Origin: Microbacterium sp. SCN 70-27
GTDB lineage: Bacteria; Actinomycetota; Actinomycetes; Actinomycetales; Microbacteriaceae
Assembly: GCA_001724425.1 (NCBI GenBank)
Contig: MEEK01000027.1
Location: forward strand, 34,807 to 98,806
Direction: 5' to 3'
DNA: 64,000 nt
The notes beneath the pieces were generated by a model. That model was not told the DNA's origin, searched no databases, and saw only the letters and a program-made list of their open reading frames with translations. This document shows, in pieces, positions 8,347-16,666 of the stretch. Position numbers and translations under genes: made by a program. How positions within the stretch are numbered: the first letter of the stretch is position 1; each line of letters starts with the position of its first letter.

Positions 8347-9831
8347 ATGACTGCGTACGTCTCGGCGTTCGAGCTGTTCTCCATCGGTGTGGGACCCTCG
8401 AGCTCTCACACGGTAGGGCCGTTGCGCGCCGCTCGCGACTTCGCGCGCCGCGTCGCCGATGCGCCGGACCTCGTGCGCATCACGACGGAGCTGTTCGGTT
8501 CGCTCGGTGCCACCGGCATCGGCCACGGCACCCCCGACGCCGTCGTCGCGGGTCTCCTCGGGCACGAGCCCGAGACGGTCGACCCCGCCCTCGTGCGCGG
8601 CGCCTGGACCGACTGGGTCGACGGTGCGGCGCTGCGTGTCGACGGGCGGGCGCCCATCGCGTTCGCGCGCGAGGACATCTCGTTCGCGCCCCGCACGCGG
8701 CTGCCGGGGCATCCGAACGCCATGACGCTGCGCGCGTGGGATGCCACCGGCGCGCTCCTCGCCGAAGACACCTACTACTCGATCGGCGGCGGGTTCATCC
8801 GGCGTGAGGGCGCATCCGCCGCCGTCAGCGCGGTCCCGTCACCCTTCACGTACGGGTCGGCGGCGGAGCTGCTCGCCCTCTGCGACGAGCACGGCCTGAC
8901 GATCGCCGAGCTCGCGCGCCGCAACGAGGAGGCGACCCGGTCGGAGGCCGACGTCGCCGCCGGCCTCGACGCGATCTGGGATGCCATGTCCGCGTGCGTC
9001 GAGGCAGGGCTCCACGCCGACGGTGTGCTCCCGGGCATCCTGCGCGTGAAACGACGCGCGGGAGCGATCCGGGCGCAGCTCGAGGAGGCAGAGGCGGGCA
9101 CGGGGCGAGAGACGCCGGGGGAGTGGCTGGGTGCGTTCGCGCTCGCCGTCAACGAGGAGAACGCCGCGGGAGGGCGGGTCGTCACCGCCCCGACGAACGG
9201 GGCCGCGGGGATCGTGCCCGCGGTGGCGATGTACTGGTGGCGCTTCCTCGCCGACGCCGGGCTCGGGTCATCCACCGCCGTCACCCCCTACGGAGAACTG
9301 GTCGGCTCGGCGCTCCTCGGGCTCCATGCGCCGGACGAGGGGGGCGAGGTGGGCGACGCCGACGCGGCAGTCGTCGCCGAGGCGAACCGGCGGCGAGGCA
9401 TCCGGCGCTATCTGCTCACCGCTACGGCGCTCGGGTCGCTCTTCAAGGCGAACGCGTCGATCTCGGGCGCCGAGGGCGGATGCCAGGCCGAGGTCGGCTC
9501 GGCGTGCGCGATGGCGGCAGGTGGGCTCACGGCGGTGATGGGCGGGACGAACCGCCAGATCGAGAACGCCGCGGAGATCGCGATGGAGCATCATCTGGGG
9601 CTCACGTGCGACCCCGTGGGCGGGCTCGTGCAGATCCCGTGCATCGAGCGGAACGCGATCGCCGCGTCCACGGCAGTGACCGCGGCGCGGCTGGCGCTGC
9701 GCGGAGACGGCGAGCACTTCGTCTCGCTCGACACCGTCGTCGAGACGATGCGCCAGACCGGGATCGACATGTCCACCAAGTACAAGGAGACGAGCGAGGG
9801 CGGTCTCGCCGTCAACGTCATCGAGTGCTGA
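8347..9831 (+). CDS. sdaA: L-serine ammonia-lyase (serine dehydratase), single-chain iron-sulfur type
   Basis: This 494-aa cytosolic enzyme converts L-serine to pyruvate and ammonia using a [4Fe-4S] cluster. The N-terminal beta-domain carries the family signature GVGPSSSHTVGP (residues 16-27). The alpha-domain has the catalytic loop VTAPTNGAAGIVPAV and the cysteines of the cluster in GAEGGCQAEVGSACAMAAGG and CDPVGGLVQIPCIERN. Both domains are fused in one chain, as in E. coli SdaA and most actinobacteria, and the length is slightly above the usual 455-470. The ATG has a TAAGGT box 6 nt upstream and no strong ribosome site, so it is probably leaderless. Confidence 0.92.
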   Translation: MTAYVSAFELFSIGVGPSSSHTVGPLRAARDFARRVADAPDLVRITTELFGSLGATGIGHGTPDAVVAGLLGHEPETVDPALVRGAWTDWVDGAALRVDGRAPIAFAREDISFAPRTRLPGHPNAMTLRAWDATGALLAEDTYYSIGGGFIRREGASAAVSAVPSPFTYGSAAELLALCDEHGLTIAELARRNEEATRSEADVAAGLDAIWDAMSACVEAGLHADGVLPGILRVKRRAGAIRAQLEEAEAGTGRETPGEWLGAFALAVNEENAAGGRVVTAPTNGAAGIVPAVAMYWWRFLADAGLGSSTAVTPYGELVGSALLGLHAPDEGGEVGDADAAVVAEANRRRGIRRYLLTATALGSLFKANASISGAEGGCQAEVGSACAMAAGGLTAVMGGTNRQIENAAEIAMEHHLGLTCDPVGGLVQIPCIERNAIAASTAVTAARLALRGDGEHFVSLDTVVETMRQTGIDMSTKYKETSEGGLAVNVIEC

Positions 9832-9919
9832 GGCGGGCGCCCGTCACTCGCGCCATAGGATGAGGGCACCCGCCGCCGCACGGCACCCACCCGACTCCGG
9901 ACCGTCAGCAAGGATGCCG

Positions 9920-10627
9920 ATGATCGTTCCCCTCGACACGTCTGCGCGCGAGCGCGAGCTCACCGCGCCCGTCGCCCTCACGCTGCCGAACGGGCGGCTG
10001 AACCCCGCCGCGATCGGCTGGGCGCGCACGCCCCTCGTCGACACGAGCGGGATCGCCGCCGCGCGGAGGCCGTGGCCGCGTCAATGGGGGCGCAACAAGA
10101 GGTGGGAGTACTGGAACGTCATCACCCCGACCCACATCCTCGCCCTCACGATCTCGTCGATCGACTACGCCGCCGTGCACGAGGCGTGGGTCTTCGAGCG
10201 CGCGACCGAGCGTTCGTGGGGCCGCGCCGCGACGGTCGTCCCGGCGCGCGACGTCACGCTCCCGCCCTCGCTCGACGGTGGGCAGGCGACCGCGCGCGCG
10301 CGAAGGACCTCTCCGTGTCGGTGACACCCGACGGTGACGGTCGAGGCTGGCACCTGCACGCGCAGATCGCGGACGCGGGGTTCGATGTCACGGTGACGCG
10401 TCCGGCACACCACGTGGCGGATCGTGGGCGGTGGCCTGGATGCCACGTTCACGCCCTTCTACGACAAGACCTCCGCCACCAACCTCGGTGTCGTGTCCGG
10501 GCGCACCGACCAGTGCTTCGGCGAGTGGGTGGGGACGTTCGAGTGGACGGATGCCACGGGCATCCGTCATGACGTCGCGTTCGACGGTCTCGTCGGGTTC
10601 GCAGAGGACGTGCACAACCGCTGGTGA
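9920..10627 (+). pseudogene. DUF2804 protein gene, disrupted by a frameshift and an internal deletion
   Basis: Three reading-frame pieces make one recognisable DUF2804 protein. Piece 1 (9920 to about 10300) starts MIVPLDTSARERELTAPVAL and holds the family block LPNGRLNPAAIGW. Piece 2 continues in another frame with ARAKDLSVSVTPDGDGRGWH (to about 10417). Piece 3, back in the first frame, reads GGGLDATFTPFYDKTSATNL and ends QCFGEWVGTFEW...GLVGFAEDVHNRW. The first shift falls in a run of CG dinucleotides (10290-10302); removing one CG restores frame. At about 10417 the central part of the family, on the order of 100 codons by memory of its length, is missing and the frame shifts again. The product would be non-functional. 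Confidence 0.75.
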
Positions 10628-10676
10628 CCCGCACGGCCCGCGAGACGAGCCTGCGAGAGCCGGCCGCCGCGCGGCG

Positions 10677-11105
10677 TCAGTCGTCGCGGAGCTTCGCGGT
10701 GAGCTCCTGCAACTGGGCGAGCTCGTCGTCGGTGAGCACCGACATGCGCTCCGCGATCGACCGACCGTGCGTCGTCGCGACACGGCGGAAGCTGGCCACG
10801 CCCAGCTCCGTGGCCCGGACGATGGCGCCGCGGCCGTCCTGCGGGTCGACGCACTTCGCGATGAGCCCCCGCGCGACCATGCGGTCGACGAGGCGGGAGA
10901 CACTCGGCTGGCTGATGAGCATGTTGGCGGTCACGTCGCGCAGACGTGCGGAGTGGTCGTCGCCCCGCGTGACCGTCAGCAGCACGTCGTACTCCGCCTG
11001 ACTCAGGTCGTCGTCGCGGAAGTCGCCGCTGATGTCGTCGAGCACCTGGTGCTGCGCCCGGAAGAGACTCTCCCAGGCAGCGACGGCGAGGCGACGATCG
11101 GTCAT
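10677..11105 (-). CDS. MarR family transcriptional regulator
   Basis: This 142-aa winged-helix regulator is a likely dimer. The DNA-binding core is visible: LSQAEYDVLLTVTR (helix 2), DDHSARLRDVTANMLISQPSVSRLVDRMVARGLI (recognition helix, about residues 48-80) and the wing KCVDPQDGRGAIVRATELG. MarR proteins usually repress an adjacent or own gene and respond to small phenolic or oxidant ligands. The divergent DUF2207 gene starts 50 nt away and shares the control region, so it is a candidate target (inference). ATG at 11105 is preferred over the one at 11114 because TAAAAT sits 7 nt upstream, fitting a leaderless start. Confidence 0.85.
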   Translation of the reverse strand: MTDRRLAVAAWESLFRAQHQVLDDISGDFRDDDLSQAEYDVLLTVTRGDDHSARLRDVTANMLISQPSVSRLVDRMVARGLIAKCVDPQDGRGAIVRATELGVASFRRVATTHGRSIAERMSVLTDDELAQLQELTAKLRDD

Positions 11106-11112
11106 GGCGATC

Positions 11113-11118
11113 ATTTTA
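11113..11118 (-). promoter_or_regulatory. -10 hexamer for leaderless marR-type gene
   Basis: On the minus strand TAAAAT lies 7 nt before the ATG at 11105. It overlaps the region between two divergent genes, so the MarR protein may act here. Confidence 0.5.
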
Positions 11119-11142
11119 GTGCGCCCGCGAAAGTGCCGACCC

Positions 11143-11148
11143 TAGGCT
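11143..11148 (+). promoter_or_regulatory. -10 hexamer for leaderless DUF2207 gene
   Basis: TAGGCT lies 6 nt before the ATG at 11155 (spacer GGATCC). No ribosome binding site is visible, which fits a leaderless transcript. Confidence 0.5.
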
Positions 11149-11154
11149 GGATCC

Positions 11155-12999
11155 ATGACCCGCAATCGACTGTGGGGGAGCGCCGTCGCGCTCCTCGTGG
11201 CCGCCCTCGCGGGGCTCGCCGCGGCAGCTCCCGCCGCGGCGTCGCTCGCGCCGACCGCGCCTGTCGCTTCCACGGTCGCGGCACTGTCCGCAGCCCCCGC
11301 GGGGCTCGATGACTTCACGTTCGACTCGTTCGACGGCGACTACACGATCAGCCGGGCCGACGACGGCACGAGTCGTCTCCGCGTCGTGGAGACGATCGTG
11401 GCGGACTTCCCCGCGGCCGACCAGAATCGTGGCATCCGGCGCAGCATCCCCGACACCTACAACAAGCAGCCGCTGCGCGCGCAGTTGGTCTCGATCACCG
11501 ATGAGAACGGGCGCGAGCGGGAGAGCGAGGTCGAGGACGCCGACGGTGCATTCTCCGTCGTCTCACGCGCCGACGACTACGTGCACGGGCGTCAGACGTA
11601 TGTCATCACCTACACGCTCGAGAACGTCACCTGGAACTTCCCCGACACGGGGCTCGAGTTCTACTGGGATGTCAACGGCGTCGACTGGGCCCAGCCGTTC
11701 GGCAGCGTGACCGGCCGCCTGCACGTGCCCACCGAGCTCGCCGACCGGCTCACCGGCACCACCTCGTGCTATCAGGGACCGCACGGCGCGACCACCAGGT
11801 GCGACGCGATCGGCAGCGACGACGAGCCAGGCGGCGTCGTCGTGACCGCGCGCGCCTCCTCGCTGATGCCCTATCAGACGCTCACGATGGCGGTGGGGTT
11901 CGCTCCGGGAACGTTCCAGATGTTCGACGCGTCTTATCTGGCGTCGCCGTTCGGGTGGCTCCAGGGGCTCGTCGGGATCGGTGCGGTGGGTGTCGGGGTC
12001 TGGGGCCTGCGCCGCCGCCGCGCCGTGAAGGACGCCCCGGGCAGGCCGACGCTCATCGCCGAGTACGAGCCCCCGACGACAGTGGATGCCCTGGAGAGCG
12101 CCGTCCTGCTCGGGCGTCAGAGCAAAGCGATCCCGGCCGAGGTGCTCGAGCAGGCGGTCGTCGGCTCCATCCGCATCGTCGAGGGGGAGCCCGGTTTCTG
12201 GGGCAAGAAGCCGCTCGTCGCGGAGCTCGTCGACCCGAGCAGGGCGGACGGCGACGGACGACTGCTGCTGCAGGGTCTCTTCCCGCACGGGGCGCCGGGG
12301 GAGACCTATACGTTCGGGCGGCAGGACACCCGGTTCTCGCAGGTGGCGCAGTCGATCGTGTCGGCGGCGGACAAGGAGCTGACGGCTCGCGGCATGCGCC
12401 GCACGGTGCCGCCGGGGACCCGGTTGTGGCCGATAGCGGCGGCGGTCGTTGCCGTCATGTTGGCGTTCGCCCTCGCGATGGCGGCGATCGGACGGTCGGT
12501 GCACCCCGGCATCCCGCTGGCCGTTCTCGGCGTCTGCGGCGTCGTCGTGTTCGTGGTCGTCGGCTCCCTCGCGCGGCGCCCGCTGTCGGCGCGGGGTGCC
12601 GAGACCCGGGATCATCTGCTCGGGCTCGAGTCGTTCATCGCGTGGGCGGAAGCGGATCGCATCCGCATGCTGCAGTCGCCGCAGGGCGCCGAGCGGGTGC
12701 CGATCGACGTGAACGACCCGCGCCAGAAGCTGGCGCTGTACGAGAAGCTCCTGCCGTATGCGGTCGTCTTCGGCCAGGAGAAGGAGTGGTCGAAGCAGCT
12801 GAGCGTGCTCTACTCGGCCGTCGGCGCGAGCGGTCCGTACTGGTACGTCGGCACCGGCTCGTTCGACGCGTCGTCGTTCGCTACGACGGTCGGGTCGCTG
12901 TCAGCCGCGGCATCCGCGTCGTCGTCCACGTCGGGAGGCTCGAGCGGCGGCGGGTCGGCCGGTGGCGGCGGCGGCGGTGGAGGTGGTGGCGGCGTCTGA
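11155..12999 (+). CDS. DUF2207 membrane protein with glycine-rich tail
   Basis: This 614-aa protein is secreted into, then anchored in, the membrane. An N-terminal signal peptide (LWGSAVALLVAALAGLAAAA, cleavage near the AxA sites about residue 27) is followed by an extracellular DUF2207 beta-sandwich domain (about residues 55-250) and a transmembrane helix at about 265-280. A cytoplasmic part follows, containing a second helix pair at about 425-475. The C-terminal 30 residues are Ser/Gly-rich, ending in a run of glycines, a common ending in this family. Function of DUF2207 is not established. It is divergent from a MarR regulator and ends at a strong terminator. Confidence 0.82.
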   Translation: MTRNRLWGSAVALLVAALAGLAAAAPAAASLAPTAPVASTVAALSAAPAGLDDFTFDSFDGDYTISRADDGTSRLRVVETIVADFPAADQNRGIRRSIPDTYNKQPLRAQLVSITDENGRERESEVEDADGAFSVVSRADDYVHGRQTYVITYTLENVTWNFPDTGLEFYWDVNGVDWAQPFGSVTGRLHVPTELADRLTGTTSCYQGPHGATTRCDAIGSDDEPGGVVVTARASSLMPYQTLTMAVGFAPGTFQMFDASYLASPFGWLQGLVGIGAVGVGVWGLRRRRAVKDAPGRPTLIAEYEPPTTVDALESAVLLGRQSKAIPAEVLEQAVVGSIRIVEGEPGFWGKKPLVAELVDPSRADGDGRLLLQGLFPHGAPGETYTFGRQDTRFSQVAQSIVSAADKELTARGMRRTVPPGTRLWPIAAAVVAVMLAFALAMAAIGRSVHPGIPLAVLGVCGVVVFVVVGSLARRPLSARGAETRDHLLGLESFIAWAEADRIRMLQSPQGAERVPIDVNDPRQKLALYEKLLPYAVVFGQEKEWSKQLSVLYSAVGASGPYWYVGTGSFDASSFATTVGSLSAAASASSSTSGGSSGGGSAGGGGGGGGGGGV

Positions 13000-13015
13000 C
13001 CCGGATGCCACGCGA

Positions 13016-13048
13016 CGAGGCCCCGACCACATCGTGATCGGGGCCTCG
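13016..13048. terminator. Bidirectional terminator hairpin between DUF2207 gene and aceA
   Basis: A perfect 11-bp inverted repeat (CGAGGCCCCGA / TCGGGGCCTCG) with an 11-nt loop lies between two convergent genes. It has no clear T-run, as is common in high-GC actinobacteria. Confidence 0.75.
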
Positions 13049-13072
13049 CACGGGCAGTGACTGCGCGGGATG

Positions 13073-14668
13073 TCAGCCGAACTGGTTCATCGTGTTGTCC
13101 TTGCCGCCGGCCTTGAGGGCCGCGTCGCCGGCGAAGTACTCCTTGTGGTTGTCGCCGATGTCGGATCCCGCCATGTTCTGGTGCTTCACGGTCGCGATGC
13201 CCTCACGGATCTCGCGGCGCTGCACGCCCTTGACGTAGGCGAGCATGCCCTCCTCGGCGAAGTAGCCCTTGGCCAGGTCATCCGTCGACAGCGCGGCCGT
13301 GTGGTAGGTCGGCAGCGTGATGAGGTGGTGGAAGATGCCGGCGCGGGCCGAGCCGTCCTTCTGGAAGGTGCGGATCTTCTCGTCGGCGAGGCGGGCGAGC
13401 TCGGTGTCGTCGTAGGAGACGTTCATGAGGTCGGCGCGGTCGTAGGCCGAGACATCCGCGCCCTGCTCGGCGAGCAGGTCGTACGCCTGCTGACGGAAGT
13501 TCAGCGTCCAGTTGAACGACGGGCTGTTGTTGTAGACGAGCTTCGCGTTCGGGATCACCTCGCGGATCGCGTCGACCATGCCGGCGATCTGCTCGACGTG
13601 CGGCTTCTCGGTCTCGATCCACAGCAGGTCGGCGCCGTTCTGCAGTGACGTGATGCAGTCGAGCACGCAGCGCTCCTCGCCCGTGCCCTTGCGGAACTGG
13701 TAGAGGTTGGATGCCAGGCGCTTCGGGCGCAGGAGCTTGCCCTCGCGGCGGATGATGACATCCCCGTCGGTGAGCTCATCGCCCGAGATCTCTTCGACAT
13801 CGAGGAACGCGTTGTACTGGTCGCCGAGGTCGCCCGGCTCCGCCGAGACGGCGATCTTCTGGGTGAGGCCGGCGCCGAGCGAGTCGGTGCGGGCGACGAT
13901 CACGCCGTTGTCGATGCCGAGTTCGAGGAACGCGTACCGGACGGCGTTGATCTTCGCGAGGAAGTCCTCGTGCGGGACGGTCACCTTGCCGTCCTGGTGG
14001 CCGCACTGCTTCTCGTCGGAGACCTGGTTCTCGATCTGGATGGCGCATGCGCCGGCCTCGATCATCTTCTTGGCGAGCAGGTACGTCGCCTCGGGGTTCC
14101 CGAAGCCGGCGTCGATGTCGGCGATGATCGGCACGACGTGCGTTTCGTAGTTGTCGATCTGCGACTGGATGAACTCGACCGCGGTCTCATCTCCTGCCAG
14201 ACGCGCGTCATCGAGCTTCGTGAAAAGCAGGTCGAGCTCACGGGCATCCGCCTGCCGGAGGAACGTGTAGAGCTCTTCGATGAGCGCGGGGACGGCCGTC
14301 TTCTCGTGCATCGACTGGTCGGGCAGGGGGCCGAACTCCGAGCGGAGGGCGGCGACCATCCAGCCGGAGAGGTAGAGGTAGCGCTTGTTGGTCGACTTCA
14401 GGTGCTTCTTGATCGAGATCAGCTTCTGCTGCCCGATGAAGCCGTGCCAGACGCCGAGCGACTGGGTGTACACCGACGAGTCGGCGTCGTACTCGGCCAT
14501 GTCGCGGCGCATGATGTCGGCGGTGTACTGGGCGATCTCGAGACCGGTCTTGAACCGGTTCTGCGCCCGCATGCGGGCGACGTACTCGGGGTTGATCGCG
14601 TCCCACGCCGAGCCGTGTTCGCTCTTGAGAGCCTCGACGGCCCGGATGTCGTCTTCGTAAGCAGTCAT
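13073..14668 (-). CDS. aceA: Isocitrate lyase, long actinobacterial form
   Basis: This 531-aa enzyme cleaves isocitrate to glyoxylate and succinate in the glyoxylate shunt. The catalytic cysteine lies in SDEKQCGHQDGK, where the classical KKCGH motif reads KQCGH, as I recall for the longer AceA subfamily. Metal and substrate residues are visible in PIIADIDAGFG and in NNSPSFNWTL. At about 530 aa it is longer than the E. coli enzyme (434 aa). ATG at 14668 is chosen because AAAGGACG lies 6 nt upstream. No malate synthase gene is in the window. It faces the DUF2207 gene across a shared terminator. Confidence 0.93.
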   Translation of the reverse strand: MTAYEDDIRAVEALKSEHGSAWDAINPEYVARMRAQNRFKTGLEIAQYTADIMRRDMAEYDADSSVYTQSLGVWHGFIGQQKLISIKKHLKSTNKRYLYLSGWMVAALRSEFGPLPDQSMHEKTAVPALIEELYTFLRQADARELDLLFTKLDDARLAGDETAVEFIQSQIDNYETHVVPIIADIDAGFGNPEATYLLAKKMIEAGACAIQIENQVSDEKQCGHQDGKVTVPHEDFLAKINAVRYAFLELGIDNGVIVARTDSLGAGLTQKIAVSAEPGDLGDQYNAFLDVEEISGDELTDGDVIIRREGKLLRPKRLASNLYQFRKGTGEERCVLDCITSLQNGADLLWIETEKPHVEQIAGMVDAIREVIPNAKLVYNNSPSFNWTLNFRQQAYDLLAEQGADVSAYDRADLMNVSYDDTELARLADEKIRTFQKDGSARAGIFHHLITLPTYHTAALSTDDLAKGYFAEEGMLAYVKGVQRREIREGIATVKHQNMAGSDIGDNHKEYFAGDAALKAGGKDNTMNQFG

Positions 14669-14793
14669 TGCTTCGTCCTTTGCGGTGAGGGCGGGGGTGC
14701 CTGCCACCAGCATGGGCCCAAGAAGACGTGGTTTTCAGACCGATCCAGGGGTGAAGATCACGAGAAATTCTGTTCTTGTGCAGGAATGACACC

Positions 14794-15129
14794 TTACGAG
14801 GCGTCGGGGTCCGGGGCGGAGAGGATGTCGCGGAGCGTCGCGAGGTCGATCGGCGCAGCGGCATCCGGGCTCGCGGAGTCGTCGCCCGACTCGGTCAGGG
14901 TGAACGGGATGCCGGCGCCGGTGAGGTAGGCGATCGTCTTCTCGAGGCGCGGGACGACGTCGAGGTGCTCTCGCCCGAAGAGGCGCGCCGTGTACGCGGG
15001 GCGCCGCGCGAGGATGGACTCGCGCAGCTCGACCGTGGAGCGGCCCGTGATCCGGTACAGCGCCTGGAGCCGCTCGCTGGGAAGGTCGGGCGCGCCGTCG
15101 AGGGTGATCGAGATCGAGAGGTCCGTCAT
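14794..15129 (-). CDS. Conserved small hypothetical protein
   Basis: I do not recognise a family for this 111-aa acidic soluble protein. It starts MTDLSISITLDGAPDLPSER with beta-strand character. A helical, charged middle follows (LQALYRITGRSTVELRESIL, LDVVPRLEKTIAYLTGAG), then an acidic tail rich in D, A and P. There is no signal or membrane segment. The middle resembles the way ribosomal L7/L12-like folds alternate helices, but this is only an impression. It lies upstream of aceA in the same direction with a 125-bp gap, so it need not be in that operon. The six-copy palindromic array begins 60 bp beyond its start. Confidence 0.6.
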   Translation of the reverse strand: MTDLSISITLDGAPDLPSERLQALYRITGRSTVELRESILARRPAYTARLFGREHLDVVPRLEKTIAYLTGAGIPFTLTESGDDSASPDAAAPIDLATLRDILSAPDPDAS

Positions 15130-15190
15130 CCCCCCATCCTCCCGCGGCCACCCGCCCGCCGCACCGCCTCCGCGGGCGCGCCCGCTCTCC

Positions 15191-15561
15191 GGTGATCGAG
15201 TGCCGGCGCGTAGTGCCGGCGTATCGAGATCACGCTCCCCGCGCCGCCCCCCCCGGTGATCGAGTGCCGGCGCGTAGCGTCGGTGTATCGAGATCACGCT
15301 CCCCGCGCCGCTGCCTCCCGGTGATCGAGTGCAGGCGCGAAGCGCCGGTGTTTCGAGATCACGCTCCCCGCGCCGCTGCCCCCCCGGTGATCGAGTGCCG
15401 GCGCGAAGCGCCGGTGTATCGAGATCATGCTCCCCGCGCTGCCTCCCCCCCGGTGATCGAGTGCCGGCGCGAAGCGTCGGCGTATCGAGATCACGCTCCC
15501 CGCGCCGCTGCCCCCCCCGGTGATCGAGTGCCGGCGCGAAGCGCCGGCGTATCGAGATCAC
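15191..15561. repeat. Six-copy palindromic repeat array (43-bp hairpin core, 64-67 bp period)
   Basis: Cores start at 15191, 15255, 15320, 15386, 15452 and 15519. Each core opens GGTGATCGAGTGCCGGCGC, has a 3-nt turn (GAA in copies 3-6, TAG in copies 1-2), and closes with the complementary arm ending in CGAGATCAC. The cores fold into long hairpins. Linkers read GCTCCCCGCGCC plus a C-tract of varying length, which accounts for most of the period changes (64, 65, 66, 66, 67). Linkers are almost identical, unlike CRISPR spacers. No reading frame is kept through the array. Similar single or clustered elements are common in Microbacteriaceae intergenic DNA as far as I recall. Confidence 0.9.
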
Positions 15562-15575
15562 GTCGCCGCACCAGG

Positions 15576-15615
15576 AAAAAGAGTAGGACCGGTCGGAGAG
15601 GCTTCCGACCGGCCC
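15576..15615 (-). terminator. Rho-independent terminator of candidate RNA A
   Basis: On the minus strand the stem (CCGGTCGGA / TCCGACCGG core) is followed by CTACTCTTTTT, one of the few clear U-tracts in the window. Confidence 0.7.
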
Positions 15616-15681
15616 TTGTCCCTTGCACCAAGAGTGTCCTGCAATCACATGAGGTAGCTGCCACAGCAAAACAACTACCGT
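15576..15681 (-). ncRNA. Candidate small RNA A (intergenic, minus strand)
   Basis: A minus-strand promoter box (TAGAGT at 15688-15693) is followed after about 7 nt by roughly 105 nt without an ORF. The segment ends at a hairpin (arms 15586-15597 and 15604-15615, 11 of 12 paired) followed on the minus strand by CTACTCTTTTT. The 3' half (TTGGTGCAA ... AGGGCCGGTCGG) closely resembles the 3' half of candidate B at 30.3 kb. A discrete transcript is inferred from these signals alone. Confidence 0.45.
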
Positions 15682-15687
15682 GCGAGC

Positions 15688-15717
15688 ACTCTATAACGGA
15701 ACGGTAACGGCGGACAA
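15688..15717 (-). promoter_or_regulatory. Promoter and direct-repeat box for candidate RNA A
   Basis: Minus strand: TTGTCC (15712-15717), 18-bp spacer, TAGAGT (15688-15693). Between and over them lies CGTTACC-N4-CGTTATA (15692-15709), a CGTTA direct repeat with 11-bp step. The same arrangement recurs at 30406-30423. A step of one helical turn suggests a dimeric activator; MtrA-type sites (GTAAC repeats) are a possible match. Confidence 0.5.
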
Positions 15718-15854
15718 GAGTCTTTCGTGATCTTTTTGTGATTCTTTTCTCATCGCTGACACCTGTGCCCTATGTCGACTCGTCTGCTGTCCGATGACAA
15801 CCCACCTGTTGTTTCTGCCAACCGATCTGTAGCTGGGATGTCGGACTCCAGCCC

Positions 15855-15860
15855 TACGAT
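15855..15860 (+). promoter_or_regulatory. -10 hexamer for leaderless hydrolase gene
   Basis: TACGAT lies 6 nt before the ATG at 15867; no ribosome binding site is visible. Confidence 0.45.
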
Positions 15861-15866
15861 GAGGCG

Positions 15867-16511
15867 ATGCGCGTCTACGTCCACGGTGCCGGGCGGACCG
15901 GTCGGGATGCCTGGCCGAACGCATCCCCGGATGACGCACTCTTCGCCGAGTTCGACTCCGCGCTGTCGCTGGACGCACGTGTCGACGAGATCGCGATCCT
16001 CACACCTCCGGCTGCGGTGGTGATCGCACACTCGGCGGGTGCTGTCCCGAGCGTGCTCGCCGTGTCGCGACGGAAGATGTCGCCGCGTGCTCTCGTGCTC
16101 GTCGAACCGGCGTTGTACGACGTCGCCCGCGGTGCGCCGGCCATCGAACGGCACATCGAAAGGATGACCGCGGCCAGGCGGCGTGCCGATGCCGGCGATC
16201 TGTTCGGGTTCTGGGAGATCGTGCGTCCGATGATGTTCGGTGCGGCCGCGGAGCGCGACGCGTGGGAGGCCGAGCGCGAACGCGCGTTCCGATTCGCGGC
16301 GGTCGACTTGCCGTGGGGTCACGGCATCGCCGCGCGCGCACTGACGGGCATCCCCACGCTCGTGGTCACGGGAGCATGGAACGACGAGTACGAGGCGATC
16401 GGCGCCGCCCTCGCGGACGCGGGAGCGACCCACGTTGCCCTCGCGGGCTACGGACACCGGCCACAAGATCACCCACACTTCGAGGACACGGTCCGCAACG
16501 TGCTCGGGTGA
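15867..16511 (+). CDS. Small alpha/beta-hydrolase fold protein
   Basis: This 214-aa protein has the minimal alpha/beta-hydrolase plan. It opens with strand MRVYVHGAGRTGRDAW (oxyanion-type HGxG), then has the nucleophile elbow AHSAGA (Ser at about residue 55), a helical lid segment at 85-135, the late strand TLVVTGAWNDEYEAIG with a likely catalytic acid, and a C-terminal GYGHRPQDH histidine. Substrate is unknown. The length is short but complete. It stands alone between the repeat/small-RNA region and the sigma-factor operon. Confidence 0.75.
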   Translation: MRVYVHGAGRTGRDAWPNASPDDALFAEFDSALSLDARVDEIAILTPPAAVVIAHSAGAVPSVLAVSRRKMSPRALVLVEPALYDVARGAPAIERHIERMTAARRRADAGDLFGFWEIVRPMMFGAAAERDAWEAERERAFRFAAVDLPWGHGIAARALTGIPTLVVTGAWNDEYEAIGAALADAGATHVALAGYGHRPQDHPHFEDTVRNVLG

Positions 16512-16666
16512 GCCCAGGACGCGGTCTGCCCCCGCCACACCGTCGGCGACGACGCCGTGCCGTCACGGCAACAGAAGTGTCCCCTCACTCCATCTGCTCG
16601 CTCATGCAACGCTTCGGTCCCCAGCGGAAATGAACGGGGTATGGACACCAGGATGGAGACACCCCG

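Noticed and set aside
14669-14793. RamB/IclR-type operator upstream of aceA
   Set aside because: The stretch CTGCACAAGAACAGAATTT is loosely reminiscent of regulator sites for glyoxylate genes, but it is not close enough to a known consensus to claim.
15191-15561. CRISPR array
   Set aside because: The repeats are palindromic and regular, but the linkers are nearly identical and C-rich instead of unique, and there are no cas genes.
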